Positions 15,703 through 24,920 are shown, counted from the stretch's first letter. The stretch is DNA of 64,000 bases from Gallionella sp. (GCA_028714895.1 JAQTLM010000002.1:115016-179015); one strand, 5' to 3'. Numbers and translations are program-made. The notes: generated by a model not told the origin, from the sequence alone.

Positions 15703-18195
15703 ATGCAACTTACCACTAAGAAATCTGGAGCAGAGCACCCGCGAGCGATACCAGCTACTGCCGAGACATCGGACATCATATCCGTGTCAGTTGCCGCCAC
15801 GCTCACGGCACTTAATGTGAACCCCGAAACAGGTCTCACGCGTGCGGAGGTGGACATCCGCCGGAAAGAGCATGGCTACAACGAAGTGGCCGAACAAGAA
15901 GGGCACCCAGCCCTCAAGTTCCTCGGCAAATTTTGGGGCGTGTCGGCATGGATGCTCGAGCTAATCATGGTACTGTCGGCCATCCTCGGGAAATATTCTG
16001 ATCTCGCTGTAGTGAGTGCGCTGCTGGTTGTCAATGCTGTGTTGAGCTTTATGCAGGAGCACCGGGCCGCCGGCGTCGTCAAAACATTGCGGCAACGGTT
16101 GCAGGTCAGTGCGCGCGTGCTGCGTGACGCGAGTTGGCAAATGATTGCCGCCCGCGAGTTGGTTCCCGGCGACATCATCCGCGTGCGCCCTGGCGACATC
16201 ATCCCGGCGGATGTGAAACTCCTCACTGGAGCGTTGAGCGTAGACCAGTCGGTCCTCACCGGCGAGTCACAGGATTCTGACAAAACCCCCGGTGAAGTGC
16301 TCTCATCGGGATCAGTCGTTCGCCGCGGCGAAGGCAATGGCGTGGTAATCCTGACCGGGGCGAAGACCTACTTTGGCCGCACCACGGAACTCGTGCAGGA
16401 AGCGCGCCCGAAGCTCCACATCGAAGCGGTAGTAGCCAAGGTAGTCCGCTGGCTCTTCGTCATCGTCGGCGCGCTGCTCGGCGTAGTGATCGTGCTATCG
16501 ATAATCCGCAGCGCGCCGCTTATCGAGATGGTTCCGCTCATGCTCGTCTTGTTGATGAGTGCGGTGCCGGTCGCCCTTCCCGTTATGTTCACTGTCAGCA
16601 TGGCCGTTGGGGCGAAGGAGCTGGCGAAGCGCGGTGTGCTGGTCACGCGGCTCAGTGCCGCCGAGGACGCCGCGACGATGGGCGTGCTGTGCGTTGACAA
16701 GACGGGCACGATCACGATGAACCAACTGGCCGTCACCGGCCTGATTCCATTGGAGCACGCGTCGGAAAGCGACGTATTGTTCGCCGGCGCACTCGCATCG
16801 CAAGAAGCCAACCAGGATCCGATAGACCTGGCGTTCCTTGCGGCTGCGAAGGAGCGGCGTATCTTCGATAGTGCTCCTGCGGTCACGCTGGTTTCCTTTG
16901 CGCCGTTTGATGCTAAAAACCGTCGAACGGAAGCCGTGGTTGAGCAGAACGGACAGCGACTGCGGATGATGAAGGGCGCTGTACGAACCGTCGCCGAAGC
17001 CTGCGGGCTCCAGACCCCGGCGATCGACGCGTTGGAAGCGCAGGCCAGCGAAGCGGCGCTGAAGGGCTATCGGACGCTAGCGGTGGCGCGAGGCCCCGAG
17101 GCGGGCACACCCTCAATGGTCGGATTGGTGACGTTGTATGATCCGCCGCGGCCGGACGCCAAGCAACTCATCGCCGCACTTCACGGCCTCGGCGTTTCGG
17201 TGAAGATGCTCACCGGCGACGCGCTGGCGGTCGCGAGTGAAATCGCGCAGGGAGTGGGGCTGTTCAACATCCGGCGCGTGGCGGATCTGAAGGCGGCGAG
17301 CGCTCAGGCAGGCAACGAAGCGGCTGACCTTTTGGCGGGGGCTGACGGTTACGCCGAAGTCTATCCGGAGGACAAATACATCGTGGTGCAGCACTTGCAG
17401 GCTGCGGGGCATGTAACCGGCATGACGGGCGACGGCGTCAACGATGCGCCCGCGTTGCGCCAGGCCGAAGTGGGTATCGCCGTCAGCTCAGCGACTGATG
17501 TCGCCAAAGGCGCCGCGAGTGTTGTACTGACCGAGCCAGGGCTGACGAACATCGTGGCGTTGGTCGAGCAGGGGCGGACTATCTACCAGCGCATCCTGAC
17601 GTGGATCATCAACAAGATCAGCCGGACGATCCTGAAGGCTGCCTTCGTGGCCATTGCCTTCGTGGTGACCGGCAAGTTCGTCGTCTCCGCCTTTGCGATG
17701 CTGCTGCTGGTTTTCATGACGGACTTCGCGAAGATCGCGCTGGCTACCGACCACGTTCGACCGTCCAAGAAACCGGAGACGTGGAACATCGGGGGCTTCA
17801 TCACCGTGTCCGTGGTGCTGGGCATCGCGATGGTCGCGGAATCGCTCTTCCTGTTATGGATTGGCTGGTCGCATTTCGGTTTGGCGACCAACAACAATGC
17901 ACTTTACACCTTCAGCTTCCTGACGCTGCTCTACTTTGCCGTGTTCTCCATTGTGTCCGCACGGGAGCGCCATCGGTTCTGGACGACGATGCCCAGCAAG
18001 ACCCTCGTGGTGGCTCTTGTGGCGGATGCGCTTATGGGAACAATCCTGACGTTCGTGGGCATTCCCGACCTCATGCCATTACCTTGGTGGCAGACGCTCG
18101 CGATTTTTGCCTATGCGATGGTGGCGTGCCTTGTCGTGAACGATGCCGTGAAGGTCGCGATGATCAAATGGCGTGTTCCTTCGGCGGTAGCCTAA
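15703..18195 (+). CDS. P3A-type proton-efflux P-type ATPase
   Basis: An 830-residue P-type ATPase. The phosphorylation site is CVDKTGTITMN, the actuator loop is VLTGESQ, and the hinge is MTGDGVNDAPAL. The M4 region PVALPVMFTVSMAVGAKELAKRG and the M5-M6 segment LLVFMTDFAKIALATDHVRP with its Asp identify the plasma-membrane H+-ATPase (P3A) class rather than Ca2+ or heavy-metal pumps. There is no N-terminal metal-binding domain. I chose ATG 15703 because AAGAAGGA lies 8 bp upstream; ATG 15694 sits directly on that site. Would export H+ and consume ATP, useful for cytoplasmic pH control in acid conditions. Confidence 0.9.
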   Translation: MQLTTKKSGAEHPRAIPATAETSDIISVSVAATLTALNVNPETGLTRAEVDIRRKEHGYNEVAEQEGHPALKFLGKFWGVSAWMLELIMVLSAILGKYSDLAVVSALLVVNAVLSFMQEHRAAGVVKTLRQRLQVSARVLRDASWQMIAARELVPGDIIRVRPGDIIPADVKLLTGALSVDQSVLTGESQDSDKTPGEVLSSGSVVRRGEGNGVVILTGAKTYFGRTTELVQEARPKLHIEAVVAKVVRWLFVIVGALLGVVIVLSIIRSAPLIEMVPLMLVLLMSAVPVALPVMFTVSMAVGAKELAKRGVLVTRLSAAEDAATMGVLCVDKTGTITMNQLAVTGLIPLEHASESDVLFAGALASQEANQDPIDLAFLAAAKERRIFDSAPAVTLVSFAPFDAKNRRTEAVVEQNGQRLRMMKGAVRTVAEACGLQTPAIDALEAQASEAALKGYRTLAVARGPEAGTPSMVGLVTLYDPPRPDAKQLIAALHGLGVSVKMLTGDALAVASEIAQGVGLFNIRRVADLKAASAQAGNEAADLLAGADGYAEVYPEDKYIVVQHLQAAGHVTGMTGDGVNDAPALRQAEVGIAVSSATDVAKGAASVVLTEPGLTNIVALVEQGRTIYQRILTWIINKISRTILKAAFVAIAFVVTGKFVVSAFAMLLLVFMTDFAKIALATDHVRPSKKPETWNIGGFITVSVVLGIAMVAESLFLLWIGWSHFGLATNNNALYTFSFLTLLYFAVFSIVSARERHRFWTTMPSKTLVVALVADALMGTILTFVGIPDLMPLPWWQTLAIFAYAMVACLVVNDAVKVAMIKWRVPSAVA

Positions 18196-18342
18196 CGTTT
18201 CGGAGATGGAGATAGCCCGGCCAAAAGATACGCTTTGCCGAGGCGGTGAATTTGGACGCTGGAGCAAACTCCGAACCCCTCTGTCCACAGTTTTTATTGT
18301 CCCTAAAGGGCTGTTCCGGGTCGAAAGCGGCATCTCGCCCCA

Positions 18343-19083
18343 TCACTTGTCGTTCAGCAATCCCTGCATCGCCGCAACCGGCTTGACCTGCGGGAAATAC
18401 ACATGTTTGTAGGAATTGCCGAGGTTGCTTGACCACGGGATACCGTCGCTGCGCCCGGTCTGTTTCCAGTAATCCATGAGCTCCGCATCGTAGGCGTCGA
18501 TTGCGGCAGGGTAGCCGGAGGCGTCGTAGCGCTCGTCGTGGCAGAAGGTCTTGAGGTCCATGCGCGGCTTCGGCGGCACGTCATCCTTGATATGCCCGAT
18601 GCACAGGCCGACCAGCGGGAAGGTGAGTGGCGGCAGGCCGAGCAGGTCTATCATGCCCTGCGGGTTGCGGCGGATGCTGCCGATCGGGACGATACCCAAG
18701 CCGAGCGACTCGGCGGCGGTGATCAGCGTGCCGAGAGCGATGCCGGCATCGACGGCGGCGACGCCGAAGCCTTCCATGCTTTCGTGGATGATCTGCGCCT
18801 GTCCGGCCTTGCGCACGCCGAGGTCGGTCTTGTGGAAGTCTATGGCGATCACGATGAACACCGGCGCCTGCGCGATCCAGGCCTGCCCGCCGCAAAGCTC
18901 GGCGATGCGGGCGCGTTTTTCCGCATCGCGCACCACGATCAGCGAAATATCCTGCGCGTTCATCGAGGTCGGCGCGCGGTGCGCGGCGGCGATGATCTGG
19001 TCGAGCATGGCGTCGCTGACCGGGTCGGGCTTGTAGCTGCGGATGCTGCGGTGGGATTGCTGGATGCGCAGGGTTTCGTTCAT
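18343..19083 (-). CDS. NfsA-like FMN-dependent nitroreductase family protein
   Basis: A 246-residue flavoprotein. The N-terminus RIQQSHRSIRSYKPDPVSD and the AAHRAPTSMNAQ block are the FMN-phosphate and isoalloxazine-contacting segments of the nitroreductase fold. GLGIVPIGSIRRNPQG and a C-terminal extension fit the NfsA/Frp branch that uses NADPH. Reduces nitroaromatics, quinones or flavin in characterised relatives; the physiological substrate is unknown. It is co-directional with and 17 bp from cysB, so it may be co-transcribed with the regulator. Confidence 0.83.
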   Translation of the reverse strand: MNETLRIQQSHRSIRSYKPDPVSDAMLDQIIAAAHRAPTSMNAQDISLIVVRDAEKRARIAELCGGQAWIAQAPVFIVIAIDFHKTDLGVRKAGQAQIIHESMEGFGVAAVDAGIALGTLITAAESLGLGIVPIGSIRRNPQGMIDLLGLPPLTFPLVGLCIGHIKDDVPPKPRMDLKTFCHDERYDASGYPAAIDAYDAELMDYWKQTGRSDGIPWSSNLGNSYKHVYFPQVKPVAAMQGLLNDK

Positions 19084-19100
19084 GGTTGCTTCTCCGATAA

Positions 19101-20039
19101 TTATTGCTGGGGTGAGGTGGACAGGAGCATCGCCTTGGCAACAACCGCGCGGGTCAGAAGCGGGGCGAACAGTTCGATGAAGTCGTAAGTGTAGCCGCGC
19201 AGGTATTCATTCTTGCGGATCGCGATGCGCGTGGTGTTGGGCTTGAACAGGTGCTTGGCCTCGATCATGCGCAGGTGCCGGTCGCGTTCCGGGATGAAGG
19301 CGATCTGGGCGAGGATGCCGATGCCCAGCCCCAGTTCCACATAGGTCTTGATCACGTCGGCATCGATGGCGGTCAGCGCGATATTTGGCTCGATGCCTGC
19401 TTTCTCGAATGCCTCATTGATCTTGCCGCGTCCGCTGAAGGCGAAGTCGTAGGTGATGATGGGGTACTGCGCGATCTTCGCCAGAGTCAGCTTCTTTTCG
19501 TCCAGCAGCGGATGTTTGGGCGGTACGACCACGCAGTGGTGCCATTCGTAACACGGCAGCGTGACGAGGTCGTCGTACAGCGACAGGCTTTCGGTGGCGA
19601 TCGCGATATCGGCCTCGCCGTTCAGCACCTGCTCGGCGATCTGTGTCGGGTTGCCCTGGTGCAGGCCGAGCTTCACTTTCGGGTAGCGCCGGATGAACTG
19701 TTTGACCACCGGCGGCAGGATGTAGCGCGCCTGCGTGTGGGTGGTGGCGATGGTCAGGTGGCCGCTGTCCTGCGTGTGGAATTCCTGCCCCACCTGCCGG
19801 AGGTTTTCCGCGTCGTGCAGCATGCGCCGGGCGATGTCGAGGATGGCCTGGCCGGGCTCGGTGATGGCGACGACGCGCTTGCCGTTGCGCACGAAGATAT
19901 CGATACCCAGTTCCTGCTCCAGTTGTTTGATCTGTTTGCTGATGTTGGGCTGCGAGGTGTACAGCGCGTCAGCGGCATCGGAAATCTTCAGGCCGCGCCG
20001 TACGATTTCATTGATATAACGCAGTTGCTGCAAGTTCAT
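19101..20039 (-). CDS. cysB: LysR-type regulator CysB
   Basis: A 312-residue LysR regulator. The N-terminal winged HTH (MNLQQLRYINEIVRRGLKIS... ALYTSQPNISKQIKQLE) and the effector-domain segments TTHTQARYILPPVV and LVTLPCYEWHHCVVVP match CysB, including the TTHTQARY anion-binding loop that senses sulfate or thiosulfate/N-acetylserine. In the family CysB activates the sulfate-assimilation genes and represses itself. It is divergent from tauE and the cysIHDN operon; an inverted repeat lies 13 bp upstream of its start. Confidence 0.93.
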   Translation of the reverse strand: MNLQQLRYINEIVRRGLKISDAADALYTSQPNISKQIKQLEQELGIDIFVRNGKRVVAITEPGQAILDIARRMLHDAENLRQVGQEFHTQDSGHLTIATTHTQARYILPPVVKQFIRRYPKVKLGLHQGNPTQIAEQVLNGEADIAIATESLSLYDDLVTLPCYEWHHCVVVPPKHPLLDEKKLTLAKIAQYPIITYDFAFSGRGKINEAFEKAGIEPNIALTAIDADVIKTYVELGLGIGILAQIAFIPERDRHLRMIEAKHLFKPNTTRIAIRKNEYLRGYTYDFIELFAPLLTRAVVAKAMLLSTSPQQ

Positions 20040-20051
20040 GGCATATATTCC

Positions 20052-20072
20052 TATATAGCTAATAGCTATATA
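20052..20072. promoter_or_regulatory. Inverted repeat in the cysB-tauE intergenic region, candidate CysB box
   Basis: Perfect 9-bp arms TATATAGCT and AGCTATATA with a 3-bp centre. It fits the LysR-type T-N11-A dyad pattern and is placed for autoregulation of cysB and control of the divergent permease. The half-site GCTATATA recurs at 21025-21032, 33 bp before cysI. Confidence 0.6.
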
Positions 20073-20147
20073 ATGCTAACAGAAAACCATTTAGAAATAT
20101 AATCACGCTCGACTAGAATGCGCGTCTGAATTTTTCGGGTGGGTCGC

Positions 20148-20930
20148 ATGGACTGGATGTACACATTATCCGGCTTCTTGGTCGGGCTGATCGTCGGCGT
20201 TACCGGGGTAGGCGGCGGGTCGTTGATGACGCCGCTGCTGGTGCTGTTCTTCGGCGTATCGCCCGCCACGGCGGTGGGGACGGATTTGCTGTATGCCTCG
20301 CTGACCAAGACAGTGGGCGGCTGGGTGCATGGGCGGCGCGGCACGGTGGACTGGAAGGTGGTGGGTTTGCTCGGCATGGGCAGCCTGCCGGCCGCCGTGG
20401 TCACGATTGCGCTGCTGAAATATCTCGCGCTGGATGAAAAATCCCTGCGCAGCCTGGTGACCGGCGTATTGAGCGTGGCCCTGCTGGCGACTGCGGCGGC
20501 GCTGCTGCTGAAGGATCAGATCAAGAAACTCGCGCGGCGCAAGGATGGCACGGTGTACGAGTTGCATCATCGCTACCTGCCCGCCGCGACGATAGTGACG
20601 GGCATCATTGTCGGCGCGCTGGTGACGGTTTCTTCCATCGGCGCCGGCGTGCTGGGCACGGTTGCGTTGCTGTTCCTGTATCCGCGCATGCCGGCGGTGA
20701 AAGTGGTGGGCACGGACATCGTTCATGCCGTGCCGCTGACCGCGCTGGCCGGCATGGGGCACATGGCGCTGGGTACGGTGGACCTGGTGCTGCTGGGCAG
20801 TCTGCTGCTGGGCTCGTTGCCCGGCATCTATATCGGCAGCCACCTGAGCGCGAAGGTGCCGGAAAAGGTGTTGCGCCCGGTTCTGGCGGTTATGCTGCTG
20901 ATTATTGGTATCAAGATGGTGATGTATTAA
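20148..20930 (+). CDS. TauE/SafE-family sulfur-anion permease
   Basis: A 260-residue membrane protein of the TauE/SafE family, with two repeats of about four helices. The first repeat begins GFLVGLIVGVTGVGGGSLMTPLL, the family signature, and the second contains ITGIIVGALVTVSSIGAGVLG-like sequence followed by KVVGTDIVHAVPLTALAG. Family members move sulfite, thiosulfate, sulfoacetate or other organosulfur anions. Position between cysB and cysI makes a role in sulfur-anion uptake or export likely. ATG 20148 is preferred to GTG 20139. Confidence 0.88.
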   Translation: MDWMYTLSGFLVGLIVGVTGVGGGSLMTPLLVLFFGVSPATAVGTDLLYASLTKTVGGWVHGRRGTVDWKVVGLLGMGSLPAAVVTIALLKYLALDEKSLRSLVTGVLSVALLATAAALLLKDQIKKLARRKDGTVYELHHRYLPAATIVTGIIVGALVTVSSIGAGVLGTVALLFLYPRMPAVKVVGTDIVHAVPLTALAGMGHMALGTVDLVLLGSLLLGSLPGIYIGSHLSAKVPEKVLRPVLAVMLLIIGIKMVMY

Positions 20931-20948
20931 CTCGGATTATTTATTTGG

Positions 20949-20995
20949 CGTAGGTCGGGCTTTAGCCCGACATGTCGGGATGAATCCCGACCTAC
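20949..20995. repeat. REP-like palindrome, family A copy 3
   Basis: CGTAGGTCGGGCTTTAGCCC ... GGGATGAATCCCGACCTAC, a third copy of the repeat seen at 1484 and 8574, placed between tauE and cysI. Confidence 0.87.
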
Positions 20996-21064
20996 AATTT
21001 ATCGATTTTGTTTGTGTTGTACCTGCTATATAGACAATTCGGGATTAACAAAGGGAAAATCTCA

Positions 21065-23095
21065 ATGAGCGCGAACACACAGAATTTATCCGATCTGGCG
21101 GAAATCGACCGCTTCGAACAGGCCATCCAGGCTTTCAATGCCGGCAGCCTGGATATTGACCGCATGACGGCGGTGCGTTTGCAGCATGGCGTGTACGGCC
21201 AGCGCCAGCAAGGCGTGCACATGTTCCGCATCAAGGCGCCCGGCGGATGCATGACGCCGGACCAGCTGGATGCGGTGGCGGATGTCGCCGCGAGTTACTC
21301 GCAAAAAGGTATTGCGCATGTCACCACGCGCCAATCCATCCAGATCCATTTTGTTCCGCTCGACAGCACGCCAGCCGCGATGCGCCGCATCGCCAAGGTC
21401 GGCATGACCTCGCGCGAGGCATGCAGCAACACGGTGCGCAACATGACGGCCTGCGGCCTGTCCGGCGTATGCCCGCGCGAGCATGTCGATGTGACGAAGC
21501 ATTTGGACGGCGCGGTGAGGCACTTTTTGCGCAACCCTCTCAACCAGCAATTGCCGCGCAAATTCAAGTTCAGTTTTTCGGCCTGCGAGACGGATTGCGC
21601 GCAGGCGATGCTGCATGATTGCGGCGTGGTGGCGGTCGAAAAGGACGGACAGCACGGCTTCATGGTCAAGGCCGGCGGCGGTCTGGGGCACAAGCCGCAC
21701 GAGGCGATCGTGGTCGAGGAATTCATTCCGGAGCGCGAGCTGTTGTTTTCGCTGGAAGCGCTGGTGGCGCTGCACAACAAATATTCCGACCGCACCAAGC
21801 GCGCCAAATCGCGCATCAAATTTCTGGTCGAGCGTTTCGGCGAGCAGGGTTTTGTGGAAAAGTACCGCGAAGAGTTCGAACGCACCAGGGAGGCACTTGC
21901 CGCACAAGCCTATCCGCAGGGCGAGTGGCGTCAGCCGGGTGGCGGCGAAATCCCCGGGCCGGGCGCGCCGCGCAAGCTGTTCGCGCAGCGGCAGGCAGGG
22001 CTGTTCGTGCTGCCGGTTGCGCTGCCGACCGGCGACATGACTCCGGTGCAGATGCGCGGCATCGCCGCCTTGTTGCGTGCGCACGGCTTGGAAGATATCC
22101 GCACCACGCAGGACCAGAACCTTTCCATTTTTAACGTGCCCCAAGCCAGCGTGGCCGCGTTGCGCGGCGGACTGGTCGAGCTGGGGCTGCATGAGCCGGT
22201 TGCCGGGGATGACGTGGTGGCGTGCCCGGGGACTTCGACCTGCCGCCTCGGCATCACCGCCAGTCCGGTGATCGCGCCGCAATTGTCCGGCGGCAAGGCT
22301 GATTTGCGCATCCGCGTGTCGGGTTGCCACAACGGTTGCGCGCAGCCGGAAACCGGCGATATCGGCATTTACGGTGAAGGCAAACGGCTGCACGGCAAAC
22401 TGGTGCCGCACTATCAGATGTATTTTGCCGGCAGCGGCATGCAGAACGGTGCGCTGGCCTTGAAAGGCCCCGCGTTGCCGGTGGCGCGCATCAAGCAGGC
22501 CATCGAACGCGTGCAGGCGGCGCATCTCGCCAGCGGTGAGGCCAGTTTCTTTACCTGGGCACGTGCGCAAGCCCCCGATTATTTCAAGCAACTGCTGGCC
22601 GATCTGGCCGACGTGAAGGCGGAAGATTTGCAATCGGTGATGCGCGATTACGGCGATGCCGGCGACTTCCGCGTGCTGAACATGGGCGGCGGCGAATGTG
22701 CGGGCGTATCGCAGGCGCTGATCGGCGCGAATTTCTTCGAGGCGGCGCATGAACGCGAATACCGCAACGCTTTGGTGTTTCAGCGCAAGTATGACGAGGC
22801 GGCGCACTGCAACGAGGCGATCCTGCGCCTGCTCGGTTCGGGCATCGTGCAACTGCTGGAGGGGGCGCATGACGGCGACTTGAGCCAGCTCGCCGGGCAA
22901 CTGCGGCAACTGGCTCCCGGAGTCCTTGCAGACGAGTTTGCGCAGGCCGCGGGCAGCCTTGCCAGCGGCGCGGAGATCGACGCCGAAGCGCTCGCGGCAA
23001 TCAGCTCGGCGGTGGATAATTGGACCATCAAGGCTGCGGCTTTCGCGTCGGAAAAGGACGCGCAGCTTGATTTAGCGGAGGCTTTGCCCAAATGA
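21065..23095 (+). CDS. cysI: Sulfite reductase hemoprotein (nitrite/sulfite reductase) with C-terminal extension
   Basis: A 676-residue siroheme-[4Fe-4S] reductase taking sulfite to sulfide. Two ferredoxin-like/siroheme repeats are visible: RQSIQIHFV and TACGLSGVCPREHVDV in the first, and DDVVACPGTSTCRLG plus SGCHNGCAQPETGDIG in the second. The Cys residues of CPGTSTC and CHNGC form the cluster-ligand C-x5-C...C-x3-C set. After about residue 520 there is an extra helical segment of roughly 150 residues not typical of CysI. ATG 21065 follows AAAGGGAAAA. It overlaps cysH by 4 bp. No separate flavoprotein CysJ is nearby, so electrons may come from ferredoxin. Confidence 0.92.
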   Translation: MSANTQNLSDLAEIDRFEQAIQAFNAGSLDIDRMTAVRLQHGVYGQRQQGVHMFRIKAPGGCMTPDQLDAVADVAASYSQKGIAHVTTRQSIQIHFVPLDSTPAAMRRIAKVGMTSREACSNTVRNMTACGLSGVCPREHVDVTKHLDGAVRHFLRNPLNQQLPRKFKFSFSACETDCAQAMLHDCGVVAVEKDGQHGFMVKAGGGLGHKPHEAIVVEEFIPERELLFSLEALVALHNKYSDRTKRAKSRIKFLVERFGEQGFVEKYREEFERTREALAAQAYPQGEWRQPGGGEIPGPGAPRKLFAQRQAGLFVLPVALPTGDMTPVQMRGIAALLRAHGLEDIRTTQDQNLSIFNVPQASVAALRGGLVELGLHEPVAGDDVVACPGTSTCRLGITASPVIAPQLSGGKADLRIRVSGCHNGCAQPETGDIGIYGEGKRLHGKLVPHYQMYFAGSGMQNGALALKGPALPVARIKQAIERVQAAHLASGEASFFTWARAQAPDYFKQLLADLADVKAEDLQSVMRDYGDAGDFRVLNMGGGECAGVSQALIGANFFEAAHEREYRNALVFQRKYDEAAHCNEAILRLLGSGIVQLLEGAHDGDLSQLAGQLRQLAPGVLADEFAQAAGSLASGAEIDAEALAAISSAVDNWTIKAAAFASEKDAQLDLAEALPK

Positions 23096-23808
23096 GCCTG
23101 CAACAGAAAATCGAACAGACCGTCGCCGTGCTGCAGCAGGCCGCGCGCGATTTTGCGCCGGCGTGTTTTGCCAACAGCCTGGGCGCGGAGGACATGGTGC
23201 TGACCGACCTGATCGCCAAAAACTTTATTTCGGAGAATGGGCCTGAAATCGAGATGTTCAGCCTCGACACCGGGCGCCTGCCGCAGGAAACCTACGACCT
23301 GATGCAGGAGGTGCACCGGCGTTACGGCGTACCGCTGAAAATCTATTTTCCGGACTGCACGGCGGTTGAGGAATATGTCGCGCAAAACGGCGCGAATGCT
23401 TTTTACGACAGCGTGGAACTGCGCAAGCGCTGCTGCTACATCCGCAAGGTCGAGCCGCTGAAGCGCGCGCTGGCGGGCAAACGCGCGTGGATCACCGGGA
23501 TGCGCCGCGATCAGGCCGTCACGCGCGGCAGCTTGGAAGTGTCGTTGTTCGATGCGGATCACGGCTTGCAGAAATTCAATCCGCTGCTGGACTGGACGAA
23601 CGCCGAGGTGTGGGAGTACATCAAACAAAACGATGTGCCGTACAATAAGCTGCACGACCATTTTTATCCGAGCATCGGCTGCGCGCCATGCACAAGGGCG
23701 ATGACCCCCGGTGAAGATATCCGCTCCGGCAGGTGGTGGTGGGAATCACCGGAAGGCAAGGAGTGCGGCCTGCATGTTGGCAAGGTTTCGCAATTGAAAT
23801 CCTCGTAG
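23092..23808 (+). CDS. cysH: Adenylyl-sulfate (APS) reductase, CysH family
   Basis: A 238-residue reductase that converts APS to sulfite with thioredoxin. PP-loop-like nucleotide site SLGAEDMVLTDLI and SLDTGRLPQETYDL are present. The protein has the CC...CxxC set (RKRCCYIRKVEPLKR and IGCAPCTRAM) that binds a [4Fe-4S] cluster, marking it as an APS rather than PAPS reductase. This agrees with the lack of an APS kinase in the operon. ATGA overlap with cysI indicates translational coupling. A CGLHVG C-terminus carries the catalytic Cys. Confidence 0.93.
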   Translation: MSLQQKIEQTVAVLQQAARDFAPACFANSLGAEDMVLTDLIAKNFISENGPEIEMFSLDTGRLPQETYDLMQEVHRRYGVPLKIYFPDCTAVEEYVAQNGANAFYDSVELRKRCCYIRKVEPLKRALAGKRAWITGMRRDQAVTRGSLEVSLFDADHGLQKFNPLLDWTNAEVWEYIKQNDVPYNKLHDHFYPSIGCAPCTRAMTPGEDIRSGRWWWESPEGKECGLHVGKVSQLKSS

Positions 23809-23862
23809 GGTGTGACAGTAGGGTGCGTTTCACGCACTATGGTGCGCATGGCGCACCCTACG
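23804..23862. repeat. Palindromic repeat, TAGGGTGCG type
   Basis: CGTAGGGTG and TAGGGTGCG at the left face GGCGCACCCTACG at the right, with inner GTGCGTTTCACGCAC. It begins at the cysH stop codon and separates cysH from cysD. A shorter relative lies at 55089-55114. Confidence 0.8.
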
Positions 23863-23902
23863 CGACTGAATTTGATGTTTGAAAAATGAAAGAAAGTTGA
23901 AG

Positions 23903-24808
23903 ATGACGGCACATACCTTTACCCATCTGGACGCGCTGGAAAGCGAATCCATCCACATCATGCGCGAGGTCGCGGCGGAGTGCAAAAATCCGGCGCTGCT
24001 GTTCTCCGGCGGCAAGGATTCCATCGTGATGTTGCGCCTGGCGGAGAAGGCGTTCCGCCCGGCGAAATTTCCGTTCCCGCTGGTGCACATCGACACCGAG
24101 CACAACTTCCCGGAGGTGATCGCGACCCGCGACAAGCTGGCTGCGGATCTGGGCGAGCGGCTGATCGTGCGCTCGCTGGAAGATTCCATCAAGCGCGGCA
24201 CCATCATCATCAAAGACCCGGATAAACCGCGCAACCCGTATCAGTCCGTGACCCTGCTCGAGACCATCGCCGAGTTCGGCTTCGACGCCTGCATGGGCGG
24301 TGCGCGGCGCGACGAGGAAAAGGCGCGCGCCAAGGAACGCATCTTCTCGTTCCGCGACGAATTCGGTCAATGGGACCCGAAGAACCAGCGCCCCGAGTTG
24401 TGGGACATCTACAACACGCGCGTCCACGCCGGCGAGAACATCCGCGTGTTCCCGATCAGCAACTGGACGGAGATGGATATCTGGCAATACATCTCCCGCG
24501 AGAAATTATATATCCCCGAAATTTACTACGCGCATGAGCGCGAAGTGATCCGCCGTGGCAATTCGGTGATTCCGGTATCGCATCTGGTTCAACCCAAGCC
24601 GGGCGAGAAAGTGGAAGTACTTTCGGTGCGTTTCCGCACCGTGGGTGACATGACCTGTACCGCGCCGGTGGAGTCCACTGCACACAATGCGCAGGAGATC
24701 ATCGACGAGACTTCGACCACCCGCATCACCGAACGCGGCGCGACGCGCATGGACGACCAGACCTCCGATGCTTCGATGGAGCTGCGTAAAAAAGAGGGAT
24801 ACTTCTAA
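23903..24808 (+). CDS. cysD: Sulfate adenylyltransferase subunit 2 (CysD)
   Basis: A 301-residue PP-loop enzyme that forms APS from ATP and sulfate, driven by GTP hydrolysis in CysN. The PP-loop is ALLFSGGKDSIVMLRLAEKA, followed by the CMGGARRDEEKARAKER block, RVFPISNWTEMDIW and the C-terminal MELRKKEGYF, all canonical CysD. ATG 23903 has GAAAG upstream; an in-frame ATG at 23879 would add eight residues and is less likely. Upstream of cysN with a repeat between. Confidence 0.96.
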   Translation: MTAHTFTHLDALESESIHIMREVAAECKNPALLFSGGKDSIVMLRLAEKAFRPAKFPFPLVHIDTEHNFPEVIATRDKLAADLGERLIVRSLEDSIKRGTIIIKDPDKPRNPYQSVTLLETIAEFGFDACMGGARRDEEKARAKERIFSFRDEFGQWDPKNQRPELWDIYNTRVHAGENIRVFPISNWTEMDIWQYISREKLYIPEIYYAHEREVIRRGNSVIPVSHLVQPKPGEKVEVLSVRFRTVGDMTCTAPVESTAHNAQEIIDETSTTRITERGATRMDDQTSDASMELRKKEGYF

Positions 24809-24825
24809 GAGATTATCTTTTTTGC

Positions 24826-24920
24826 TACCCCTCATCCCAACCTTCTCCCGCCTGCGGGAGAAGGAGCATTAACCTCCTCTCCCGCAGGCGGGAGAGGACT
24901 GAGGTGAGGGTTCGGGAATG
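24826..24920. repeat. Palindromic repeat, CTCTCCCGC(N)GCGGGAGA type, copy 1
   Basis: Two nested hairpins, CTTCTCCCGCCTGCGGGAGAAG and CTCTCCCGCAGGCGGGAGAG, inside outer arms CCCTCATC.../...GAGGTGAGGG. Lies between cysD and cysN. Related copies at 49912-49983 and 61204-61244. Confidence 0.85.

Noticed and set aside
21086..22909. 607-codon open frame antisense to cysI
   Set aside because: It is the complement of a clearly conserved siroheme reductase. Its composition (His, Arg, Gln-rich) is that of a shadow frame in GC-rich DNA.
24826..24920. Possible CRISPR repeats
   Set aside because: Only palindromic hairpins, no regular repeat-spacer array and no cas genes.
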